A stretch of 35,264 nt of DNA from Bacteroidia bacterium (GTDB lineage: Bacteria > Bacteroidota > Bacteroidia > SpSt-205), in contig JANXDD010000007.1 in NCBI GenBank assembly GCA_025059915.1, forward strand, positions 1 through 35,264. The letters are read 5' to 3'. Position numbers and translations under genes: made by a program. Every line of letters starts with the position of its first letter. The stretch's first letter is position 1. Under the pieces are notes generated by a model. The model was not told where the DNA came from. It did not search any database and worked only from the letters and a program-made list of their open reading frames with translations. Below, one piece after another: positions 17,725 to 25,657 of this stretch.

Positions 17725-18411
17725 GTGCGGCCTATCGTGATTGCCATAGATGGGTATGCAGCTACGGGAAAAAGTACTACGGCCCGGGGTGTGGCGGAGC
17801 TTTTAGGGTATATTCATGTGGATTCTGGAGCGATGTATCGGGCAGTGGCATGGCATATTCGTCAGAAAGGAGTAGTCCGTCCGACCCCTGAGATGCTTCC
17901 TGAGCTGCTGGCGGATTTCTCTCTCCATATAGAAAGAAAAGGCTCGGAGATAGTACTTTTTGTGAATAGCCAGGAGGTGCATGAGGAGCTTCGCCTACCA
18001 GAAATAAGCGCTCTTGCAAGTGAAGTGAGCACGATTCCATGGGTACGGGAACGCCTCATAGCCGAGCAGCGTCGTCTCGGACAGCGGGGAGGCATCGTTA
18101 TGGATGGAAGGGATATTGGGACGGTAGTATTTCCTCAGGCAGAACTTAAAGTTTTCATGCAGGCTTCCCTCCCTTCCCGAGTGGAGCGCCGATACAGAGA
18201 GCTTATCGCTCGTGGTATTCAAATCACCCCTGAGGAAGTTCAAGCTGAGTTGATAGAAAGAGATAGGCGAGACGAGACCCGTTCTATTAGTCCTCTCAGA
18301 CGGGCTCCGGATGCACGGCTTTTAGACACAACTCATTTGAGCATTCCAGAGCAGATAGCGATTGTAGTGCGCTGGGCAGAAGCTCTCATTTATGCACCTT
18401 TCCCCTCTTGA
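17725..18411 (+). CDS. cmk: (d)CMP kinase
   Basis: IVIAIDGYAATGKSTTARGVAELLGYIHVDSGAMYRA and VMDGRDIGTVVFPQAELKVFM. GTG at 17725 preferred over the track's TTG at 17716, which lies inside the -7 box. Confidence 0.95.
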   Translation: MRPIVIAIDGYAATGKSTTARGVAELLGYIHVDSGAMYRAVAWHIRQKGVVRPTPEMLPELLADFSLHIERKGSEIVLFVNSQEVHEELRLPEISALASEVSTIPWVRERLIAEQRRLGQRGGIVMDGRDIGTVVFPQAELKVFMQASLPSRVERRYRELIARGIQITPEEVQAELIERDRRDETRSISPLRRAPDARLLDTTHLSIPEQIAIVVRWAEALIYAPFPS

Positions 18412-18430
18412 AAAGTTTTTACCTTAGGGG

Positions 18431-19300
18431 GTGTCTATGCCGACTGTTACCATCAGCCCCAGTTCTGGGTTTTGCTTTGGCGTTGTTTATGCGGTGGAAA
18501 TGGCAGAGGCTTACTTAGCGGAACATCCGTATTTGTACTGCTTAGGGGACATTGTTCATAATGATGAGGAGGTGCGTCGTCTCAAAGAAAAAGGACTCAG
18601 AACCATTACTCATGCGGACCTTCCTCGCTTAGCAGGAGAGACTGTGCTAATTAGGGCTCATGGGGAGCCCCCCGAGACCTACGAATTGGCTATGCGTCAT
18701 GGCATCCGGCTCTTAGATGCCTCATGCCCTGTGGTGCTCAAGCTGCAGAATCGTCTCCGAGACATTGACTTGCCAGGAGTGCAAATAGTCCTGTTAGGCC
18801 AACTCGGACATCCGGAAGTAATAGGGCTCGTAGGGCAGCTTCAGCATGCACGGCTTTTTGTGATATCTTCTCCAGAGGAGATAGATGCTCTCCCCTTAGA
18901 CCCAGATAAAACGACCTATCTCTTTAGCCAAACTACCAAAGCCCCAGCTCTTTTTGCGGCAGTTGCAGAGCGGCTCAGAGAAAGAGTACCCAATGCTATC
19001 ATTGCAGATACCCTTTGCCGACAGGTCTCTAATAGAGAGCCTCACCTAAAAGCTTTTGCGCAAGAGCAGGATGTAGTTTTATTTGTGGCAGGCAAGAAAA
19101 GCTCTAATGGCAAGTCTCTTTTCTCTATTTGTCAAGCGGCTAATCCCCGTAGCTACTATATATCTTCCCCCGAGGAGATTCAGTGGGAGTGGATAGAAGG
19201 GGCTGAGAAGATAGGAATTGCAGGTGCTACTTCTACGCCCCACTGGCTGATGGAAAAAGTCAAAGCCTACATAGAAGCGCACTTTGTCGGCGTGGTATAG
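18431..19300 (+). CDS. ispH: 4-hydroxy-3-methylbut-2-enyl diphosphate reductase
   Basis: GFCFGVVYAVEMAE, LGDIVHNDEEV, RAHGEPPETYE, DASCPVV and SNGKSLF IspH/LytB motifs. Start GTG 18431 or ATG 18437. Confidence 0.94.
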   Translation: MSMPTVTISPSSGFCFGVVYAVEMAEAYLAEHPYLYCLGDIVHNDEEVRRLKEKGLRTITHADLPRLAGETVLIRAHGEPPETYELAMRHGIRLLDASCPVVLKLQNRLRDIDLPGVQIVLLGQLGHPEVIGLVGQLQHARLFVISSPEEIDALPLDPDKTTYLFSQTTKAPALFAAVAERLRERVPNAIIADTLCRQVSNREPHLKAFAQEQDVVLFVAGKKSSNGKSLFSICQAANPRSYYISSPEEIQWEWIEGAEKIGIAGATSTPHWLMEKVKAYIEAHFVGVV

Positions 19301-20303
19301 GTTTCTCTGGCTGAGCATAGGGTGGGGGCAGATTGCGGGGGGATGGAGTTATGACTTCCTAAAGATGCCTCCTTCTGCTCGGAGCGCTTCCTTAGGCGGC
19401 TTAGCATGGGGAGGGGCGAATGACCTAGGCTGTGCTGCTCAAAATCCCTCGCTTCTGCGTCCTGCTTATCATAAAACATTTCACCTGACAGTGCAGCCCT
19501 ACCTTGCCGATATTTTTGTAGGTCAGCTGGCATATGCCCATCACTGGCAAAATGTGGGGACCTTCTGGAGCGGCTTACTGTACATCAACTATGGGGAGAT
19601 TAGACGCACCGATGAACTTGGAAATGCCTTGGGGACCTTTACGGCGTATGAGGGGGCATGGATAGTAGGAGCGGCTCGCCACTTCAGCCGCTGGCATGCT
19701 GGAATGAACCTCAAGGTGCCTTTTTCTGTCGTTTCCGTGGATGGGTATCGTCGCTTAGGGCTTGCGACAGATGTGGGAGTGGCTTATGAAGACAGTTTGC
19801 GTGGGCTCACCGCTTCTCTTCTACTGCGAAATTTAGGGACGGAGCTATATCGTCCTGCAATGCGTCCATTTGCGCAGCCGTTTCCTACTTCAGTACAAAT
19901 GACGATAAGCTATCGTGTGCCTCACGCCCCTTTTCAGATACACTTTGGAGCGGTGCATCTGGAGCGGTGGCGCATGGCATATAATGACCCCTTTCAGCCA
20001 GTGCGATATGACCTTCTGGGCAATCCTATTCCTCCACCACCGCCTAAATGGACAGAGCATCTATTTCGCCATGTGGTAGCAGGGGTGGAATTTTTCCCAG
20101 AAAGTGCTTTCCGTTTCCGCATAGCATATCATGTTCAGAGGCGCCGGGAGCTGAATCCGGTGGGGGCGACCTCCTTCGGAGGGATGAGCTTCGGAGCAGG
20201 CCTGGGAGGGCGCAGATGGCGGCTGGACTATGGTTATATGCTATTCTTTCGTCAGGCGGCTGCTCATGCTTTTTCTCTGGCGCTGAGACCTTTCCGTGGC
20301 TAA
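19284..20303 (+). CDS. porQ: Type IX secretion system protein PorQ-like
   Basis: GWSYDFLKMPPSARSASLGGLAWGGANDLGCAAQNPSLL resembles the PorQ/PorV N-terminal signature; beta-barrel-like. Located downstream of cmk-ispH. TTG start. Confidence 0.82.
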   Translation: MSAWYRFLWLSIGWGQIAGGWSYDFLKMPPSARSASLGGLAWGGANDLGCAAQNPSLLRPAYHKTFHLTVQPYLADIFVGQLAYAHHWQNVGTFWSGLLYINYGEIRRTDELGNALGTFTAYEGAWIVGAARHFSRWHAGMNLKVPFSVVSVDGYRRLGLATDVGVAYEDSLRGLTASLLLRNLGTELYRPAMRPFAQPFPTSVQMTISYRVPHAPFQIHFGAVHLERWRMAYNDPFQPVRYDLLGNPIPPPPPKWTEHLFRHVVAGVEFFPESAFRFRIAYHVQRRRELNPVGATSFGGMSFGAGLGGRRWRLDYGYMLFFRQAAAHAFSLALRPFRG

Positions 20304-21406
20304 TGGAAGAGCTTCTGGCGCTTATAGCGCTTCTACGCATAGAGGGAATCGGTGGGCGGCACATCCGCAAGTGGCGCAAAGCATGGGGCAGTTTAGAAGC
20401 TCTTTGGATGCCTCATGGAGAAAAAGCCCTTCCCCCTCAACTTCGCGAGCAGCTTTCTAACCTTTCCCGCCTACGCCGCGAGGCGGAGGTTATTGTTCAA
20501 ACGTGTGAGAGGCTCGGGATTCAGATTATCCCTTACTACAGCTCGGAGTTTCCTCCTCTATTAGAGGAGATTATGGCACCGCCGGCGGTTTTGTACAAAA
20601 AAGGTCCTCATTCCCTTATGGGGCAGCCAATGGTAGCTGTAGTCGGTACTCGCAAACCAAGCGCATATGGGCTCAAGGCTACGGAGTACTTTGTAGAAAG
20701 TCTCATAGCAGCAGGGGTGGCTATCGTTAGCGGGTTGGCGTACGGGATAGATGCGCAAGCTCATCGTACAGCGCTGGAGAGGGGAGGCAAGACTATTGCG
20801 GTGCTGGCTCATGGGCTGGATTGGGTGTATCCTCCTGCTCATCGGCGCTTAGCGGAAGAGCTTCTGAAAGAGGGAGCTTGGGTAAGCGAATATCCTCCTG
20901 GTACCAAACTTCATCCCCTCCATTTTCCGTATAGGAATCGCATTATTGCGGGCTTAGCTCATATGACCCTGATAGTAGAATCGCGAGTGGGAGGTGGGGC
21001 TTTTTTCACAGCACGAGCGGCTTTTGAAGCTAACCGCCCCGTCTTTGCTGTGCCGGGGGATATATTCTCTTCTACATCGGAGGGAACCCATACTCTCATT
21101 GCTGAACATATCGCTCAAATAGCCTATCATCCTGAAGCCCTTGTGAGAGAGCTTCGGCTACACACAGAACGGCTTCCCCTCCCTACGAATGCTTCAGACA
21201 CCCCTATGCCTGAGGACCCGCTCCAAGCTCAGATATACACCCTTCTGGAGAAAGGCTCCCGACACATAGATGAACTATGCAGCTTGACCGGCTATTCAGT
21301 ATCGGAGCTGAATAGGATTCTTATGCACATGGAAATAGAAGGGTGGATACGGCAGAAGCCGGGCGGCTTTATTTTTCGGGAAGTCCCTCCAAATGCCAAA
21401 TCTTGA
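20303..21406 (+). CDS. dprA: DNA-processing protein DprA
   Basis: AVVGTRKPSAYGLKATEYF, SGLAYGIDAQAHRTALERGGKTIAVLAHGLDWVYPPAHRRL, PGTKLHPLHFPYRNRIIAGLA and VESRVGGGAFFTARAAFEANRPVFAVPGD. ATG overlaps the porQ stop by 1 nt. Confidence 0.95.
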   Translation: MEELLALIALLRIEGIGGRHIRKWRKAWGSLEALWMPHGEKALPPQLREQLSNLSRLRREAEVIVQTCERLGIQIIPYYSSEFPPLLEEIMAPPAVLYKKGPHSLMGQPMVAVVGTRKPSAYGLKATEYFVESLIAAGVAIVSGLAYGIDAQAHRTALERGGKTIAVLAHGLDWVYPPAHRRLAEELLKEGAWVSEYPPGTKLHPLHFPYRNRIIAGLAHMTLIVESRVGGGAFFTARAAFEANRPVFAVPGDIFSSTSEGTHTLIAEHIAQIAYHPEALVRELRLHTERLPLPTNASDTPMPEDPLQAQIYTLLEKGSRHIDELCSLTGYSVSELNRILMHMEIEGWIRQKPGGFIFREVPPNAKS

Positions 21407-22265
21407 CCAGTCCATCATCGCCGCCTGAAGCCAGCGTATCTGCTCCGAGCCATATGAGGGCATTCACGCTGCGATGATGTCCGCTGAGAGTGAGGATTTT
21501 TTCGCCTGTGTGAGCGTCCCAGAGATGGATGAAACTATCTCGCCCCCCGGTAGCCAGGAGCTTCCCACTGGGATGCCAAGCTATGGTATTCAGAGTGAGG
21601 GTGTGAGCGGGCTTTTGCCACACAAGATTGAGGGTGGAGTCCCAGAGCTTGAGGATACCGCTTTTCCCGCCTGTGGCGAAGATACCATTCACAGGAGAGG
21701 CTTGAATCGCAAAAACAAAGTGCGGGTCTGCCTGGGTTTGTCCCAAAAGGGCTTTCTCCACGCGCCCTACTTCATATATGTATCCATCTCTTCCAGCGCA
21801 TAAGAAGGCGTTGCGGGGGAGAAACAACACAAATCCCCGAAGCCCTGCTGGGGAGACCCTCACAGCTGCAAAAGGCTCACTTCTTTCTGTATCCCAGAAA
21901 AGAAACTTTCCATCACGCCCAGAGCTCCACCCTTCCATCTCACTTGGGTGGGAGCTCAGGCCAAAAACGCTGCTTTCATGAGCACGGATAGAACGGTTCA
22001 GCTTCTTTTGAGCAAGGTCTAAAATGTAGATAACGCCTGAACTTTCTCCTACATACAAAAACTCAAGCTGGGGGATGAAGTGCAGGGAGTAGATAGCGTT
22101 GGGGGTTCGGGCTACAGCGCGGGCGTGCTTTCCGCTGGAGCAGCGCCATTCTGCGATGTACCCGTCCGCCCCCGCAGAAAAGAGGGTGTGCTTCTCATAA
22201 TCACAGGTAAGAGCATAAACCGGACCGCTATGCCCTGGTAGCGTCCACTCTCCCACAAGCCGCAC
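21369..22265 (-). CDS. WD40-repeat (beta-propeller) protein, apparently cytoplasmic
   Basis: Repeated GHSGPVYAL...SAGADGYIAEW, SGRDGKFLFWD, ATGGKSGILKLWD, ATGGRDSFIHLWD and SGGDDGLVKIWH. No signal peptide. GTG start. Confidence 0.9.
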   Translation of the reverse strand: MRLVGEWTLPGHSGPVYALTCDYEKHTLFSAGADGYIAEWRCSSGKHARAVARTPNAIYSLHFIPQLEFLYVGESSGVIYILDLAQKKLNRSIRAHESSVFGLSSHPSEMEGWSSGRDGKFLFWDTERSEPFAAVRVSPAGLRGFVLFLPRNAFLCAGRDGYIYEVGRVEKALLGQTQADPHFVFAIQASPVNGIFATGGKSGILKLWDSTLNLVWQKPAHTLTLNTIAWHPSGKLLATGGRDSFIHLWDAHTGEKILTLSGHHRSVNALIWLGADTLASGGDDGLVKIWHLEGLPEK

Positions 22266-22271
22266 ATGGGG

Positions 22272-22907
22272 TTAAACAATATCTACAAATAAGTTTTCCG
22301 CAAGCGTAGGCGGTAGAACATGCTCGCGTCCATAGTAGCGCACCCAGAGGGCTCCATCTACGGGAAATGGCCTTATAACTTCTATTAGCTCTCCAATCTG
22401 AAGGCCTAAAAGGAGGACAGCTTCTCTGATGGCAGGCTGATTAGAATATGCTTGCAGGCGTCCGCGCTGCCCACTGCGCAGCCGAGTCAAAGGATAAAGG
22501 GAAGGAGTAATCGCTGGTATTTCATCCCCGTGAGGGTCCAGCGCAGGGCGCCCTAAATACACATACAGGCGCTCAATAAACTCATCATCACACAGATGTT
22601 CTAAATCCTCCGCCAGCGCATGGATTTTTTCTCCAGTGTAGCCTAGCCTTTGGGAGACAAAAGTTTCCCAGATGCGATGCCTGCGGATGACGCGTAGAGC
22701 GATGTTCGCTCCTTTTTCAGTTAGTTCAGCTCCGTGATAAGGGCGATAATGAATGTATCCTTTTTCGGCGAGCCTTTTGACCATGTCTGTAATAGCCCCG
22801 GGCGTTGCTCCTATCTTCTGAGCCAGAGCTTGTAGGGAGACTTCTTTCTCTGCGCCACCCAGATGCCACAGAGCCTTGAGATAATTTTCCTCTGCGGGCG
22901 TCTGCAT
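22272..22907 (-). CDS. DtxR/MntR/IdeR-type metal-dependent transcriptional regulator
   Basis: EENYLKALWHLGG..VSLQALAQKIGATPGAITDMVKRLAEKGYIHYRPYHGAELTEKGANIALRVIRRHRIWETFV...ALAEDLEHLCDDEFIERLYVYLGRPALDPHGDEIP; FeoA-like C-terminal part. Confidence 0.92.
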   Translation of the reverse strand: MQTPAEENYLKALWHLGGAEKEVSLQALAQKIGATPGAITDMVKRLAEKGYIHYRPYHGAELTEKGANIALRVIRRHRIWETFVSQRLGYTGEKIHALAEDLEHLCDDEFIERLYVYLGRPALDPHGDEIPAITPSLYPLTRLRSGQRGRLQAYSNQPAIREAVLLLGLQIGELIEVIRPFPVDGALWVRYYGREHVLPPTLAENLFVDIV

Positions 22908-22911
22908 ATAG

Positions 22912-22919
22912 CAAAGATA
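22912..22919 (-). promoter_or_regulatory. Predicted -7 box TATCTTTG, 4 nt upstream of the DtxR-type ATG
   Basis: Exact TAnnTTTG. Confidence 0.7.
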
Positions 22920-22947
22920 CCAGTTGTTTATGGCAATAGAATGGCTT

Positions 22948-24561
22948 TCACATGGAAATAGAGCCTTTGCGGAAGTCAGTTTCTCCGATATGGACGTTGA
23001 CCAGTGCAGGTTTCTGAGCGTTAAGGGCTGCTTCTAAGGCAGACGGAAGCTCTGCCGTATCTTCTACAAAAGTGCCCCATCCCCCTAAGGCTTCTACCAT
23101 CTTATCATAACGGGAGAGGCGAAGCTCTGTAGCGATAGCTCGTCCATAGAAGGGCAGTTGAGCTCGCTTTATTTGCGTCCATGCGGCGTCATTGCCTATC
23201 ACTCCTACGAAAGGCAGATTGAAGCGGACAGCGGTGTCGTATTCCATTCCATTCAGACCGAAAGCCCCATCCCCAAAAATGACCCACACATCGCTCTCAG
23301 GATACAGCAGTTTGGCTGCGATAGCATAGGGAGCTCCTGCGCCCAGCGTGCCCAGCGGACCTGCATCCAGCCACTGCCCTAATCCCCGCGGTCGCACCGT
23401 ATAGGCTGCGCTTCCCACAATATCCCCCCCATCGCCAATCACGATACTTTTAGGAGTAAGAAACTTATTAATCTCCAGTCCTAAGCGCAAGGGATTGACG
23501 GGACGAGCAGAGGTTTCTGCCTCAGCATGAATGCGGCGTTCTCGCTCTTTTTCTTCCTGAAGGAGGATTTCTTTCCATGAATGCCAAGCATGAGAAGGAG
23601 GTGTAAAGACTTGCGCCAGCTTATGAAGGAAGCTGCCGGGGTCGGCACAGATAGATATTGTACCGAGTCGGTTACGCGTGAGCTCGGAAGGGTCTCGGTC
23701 TATACGAATAAGGTGAGCTTTCTCTGCAATAGAGCTGCCGTAGTTGAGCCGAAAATCTAAAGGGACTCCTGCCAAGATTACAACGTCCGCCTGCGAAAGA
23801 GCCGCTTTTCTGGCATGAAGGAAGAAAAGGGGATGTCTTTCTCCCAGTACGCCTCGCGCCATGCCGTTAGCGAAAGTGGGAATACTCAGAGCCTCTATCA
23901 GGGCTCGTATTTGAGAAGCATAGGGCGAAAAGAGTATTTGGCTTCCTACCAGGAGAACGGGACGCTCAGCGCTTTTTAGAATCTCCAAAGCGGCTTTTAC
24001 CTCCTCCTCTGGTGCTTCAAAGGGCTCTATTTCGGAGGCTATTTCTTCGTTCTCAGCGCTGGCTTTATCAAAAAGAATATCCATCGGACACTCTAAAAAC
24101 ACCGGCCCCATTACTCCTGTCGTAGCTGCTGTAAAAGCTCGTTTGAGGTACTCTGGAATAGCCTTAGGGGAAGGCACTTGAACAGACCACTTTGTAATGG
24201 GCTTGAGCACAGAGACGTGGTCCATCTCTTGGAGAGCCCCTTTTCCGATAGTGGGCAAGGCTGCCTGTCCCCCAATCACTATCATGGGAGTTTGTGAGCG
24301 CCAGGCATTAGCTACGGCGGTTACGACATTCATCACGCCGGGGCCAGCGGTTACGGCGCACACGCCTATTTTGCGAGTGAGGCGGGCTGCTGCCTCTGCC
24401 GCAAATCCAGCAGCTTGTTCATGACGAAAGTCTATCACTGGCACCCCTACATCAGCACACCCCTCGTATATCTCCATGATGTGTCCTCCTGACAGAGTGA
24501 AAAGATGCGTCATTCCCATCTCTTTCAGGAGGCGAGCCATGAGGCGACCGCCTGTACTCAT
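22948..24561 (-). CDS. ThDP-dependent enzyme, acetolactate-synthase-like / 2-hydroxyacyl-CoA-lyase-like (ILVBL/HACL-type)
   Basis: FRHEQAAGFAAEAAARLT (catalytic Glu), TAGPGVMNVVTAVANAW and the ThDP-binding run GDGAFGLNGMEYDTAVRFNLPFVGVIGNDAAWTQIKR; GPLGTLGAGAPYAIAAKLL resembles ILVBL/HACL more than catabolic ALS. Confidence 0.82.
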   Translation of the reverse strand: MSTGGRLMARLLKEMGMTHLFTLSGGHIMEIYEGCADVGVPVIDFRHEQAAGFAAEAAARLTRKIGVCAVTAGPGVMNVVTAVANAWRSQTPMIVIGGQAALPTIGKGALQEMDHVSVLKPITKWSVQVPSPKAIPEYLKRAFTAATTGVMGPVFLECPMDILFDKASAENEEIASEIEPFEAPEEEVKAALEILKSAERPVLLVGSQILFSPYASQIRALIEALSIPTFANGMARGVLGERHPLFFLHARKAALSQADVVILAGVPLDFRLNYGSSIAEKAHLIRIDRDPSELTRNRLGTISICADPGSFLHKLAQVFTPPSHAWHSWKEILLQEEKERERRIHAEAETSARPVNPLRLGLEINKFLTPKSIVIGDGGDIVGSAAYTVRPRGLGQWLDAGPLGTLGAGAPYAIAAKLLYPESDVWVIFGDGAFGLNGMEYDTAVRFNLPFVGVIGNDAAWTQIKRAQLPFYGRAIATELRLSRYDKMVEALGGWGTFVEDTAELPSALEAALNAQKPALVNVHIGETDFRKGSISM

Positions 24562-24565
24562 GTAG

Positions 24566-24573
24566 CAAAGGTA
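24566..24573 (-). promoter_or_regulatory. Predicted -7 box TACCTTTG, 4 nt upstream of ThDP-enzyme ATG
   Basis: Exact TAnnTTTG, with a TTTG 18 nt further upstream as candidate -33 element. Confidence 0.72.
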
Positions 24574-24607
24574 AGTAGCGGCTCAGTAGCCCAAATTCAT
24601 TAGCTGT

Positions 24608-25267
24608 CTATTCTGTACATAGCTGGCGCGCCTGCCTGAAAATCTCTATCCATGCCTCCCACCGAAGGCGCCCCGTGCGGGTGTTTTGCTGACTCGGATG
24701 ATAGGAAGCAAGAATTGTAATGGACTCCACCGAATGCTGCTTCCCATGACCAAAAGGCGGAAACTTCGCATTGGGAAAAAGACGAGCTACTTGTTTGTAG
24801 GCGATATGTCCAAGCGGAAGTATTACGCGCAGCGTAGGCTTCAAGAGCTGAAACTCCATGGAGAGGTAAGGAAAACAAGCTGCTAACTCAGTAGGAAGGG
24901 GTCTATTTTCAGGAGGGGCGCAGCGGGCCGCAGCAGAGATGTAGGCCCCCTCCAAAAGTAGTCCATCTTCTTTATGAAAGCTATCAGGCTGATTGGCAAA
25001 TCCTGTCTCGTATAATGCCCGATATAGCCAGTCGCCGGAGCTATCGCCAGTGAACATTCGTCCTGTTCGGTTTGCTCCGTGAGCTGCTGGCGCCAGGCCG
25101 ACCACCCATAGCCGAGCGGCTAAATCTCCGAAGCCAGGGACAGGCTTAGACCAATACTGCCAGGCTTTGTACCGCGGAGGGGGGCGCAGACCAATACTTT
25201 CCCTATAGGAAACGAGTCGGGGACAGCGCTTGCAGCTAATGATGCTTTCCGTCAGCTTTTCCCACAC
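24608..25267 (-). CDS. Uracil-DNA glycosylase, family 5 (UdgB-like, Fe-S)
   Basis: SCKRCPRLVSYRE, VVGLAPAAHGANRTGRMFTGDSSGDWLYRALYETGFANQP, RCAPPENRPLPTELAACFPYL and SYHPSQQNT. GTG start 6 nt after the nuoA stop. Confidence 0.88.
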   Translation of the reverse strand: MWEKLTESIISCKRCPRLVSYRESIGLRPPPRYKAWQYWSKPVPGFGDLAARLWVVGLAPAAHGANRTGRMFTGDSSGDWLYRALYETGFANQPDSFHKEDGLLLEGAYISAAARCAPPENRPLPTELAACFPYLSMEFQLLKPTLRVILPLGHIAYKQVARLFPNAKFPPFGHGKQHSVESITILASYHPSQQNTRTGRLRWEAWIEIFRQARQLCTE

Positions 25268-25273
25268 AATGCC

Positions 25274-25642
25274 TCATAGAGTATGCCGGCTCCAGTCAAA
25301 AATCCCCATTCGGAGAAGGTAGATATACCCTACCCCTAAGATAGCCGTGAAGGATACAAAAATCCCCAGTGCCCATACGGGGTCCTCTCGGAAAAAAGTA
25401 ACCCATGGATACAAAAGCGCCACTTCTACATCAAAGACCGTAAAAAGCATAGCCACCTTATAGTAATGGACTGAGAAGCGCTGGCGAGTTGTTCCGACAG
25501 GGTCCATTCCACTTTCATACGGAATCATCTTCTGGGGAGTGGGGCGGCGGGGCCCCAAAAGAGTTGGCGCATAGACGAGAACTATTCCCACAATAGCCCC
25601 CAGCCCTAAGAGAACTATTCCCCCGAGATAGGCTTCCAGCAT
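25274..25642 (-). CDS. nuoA: NADH-quinone oxidoreductase subunit A
   Basis: PYESGMDPVGTTRQRFSVHYYKVAMLFTVFDVEVALLYPW is a diagnostic NuoA motif; three hydrophobic helices. Confidence 0.95.
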   Translation of the reverse strand: MLEAYLGGIVLLGLGAIVGIVLVYAPTLLGPRRPTPQKMIPYESGMDPVGTTRQRFSVHYYKVAMLFTVFDVEVALLYPWVTFFREDPVWALGIFVSFTAILGVGYIYLLRMGIFDWSRHTL

Positions 25643-25646
25643 AAGG

Positions 25647-25654
25647 CAAAGGTA
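25647..25654 (-). promoter_or_regulatory. Predicted -7 box TACCTTTG, 4 nt upstream of nuoA ATG
   Basis: Exact TAnnTTTG; begins 3 nt after the preceding gene's stop. Confidence 0.7.
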
Positions 25655-25657
25655 CTT

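Noticed and set aside
20048-20302. 255-nt upstream extension of the dprA ORF overlapping porQ
   Set aside because: Low-complexity composition with no DprA homology. Real DprA sequence begins at MEELLALIALLRIEGIG (ATG 20303), coupled to the porQ stop.
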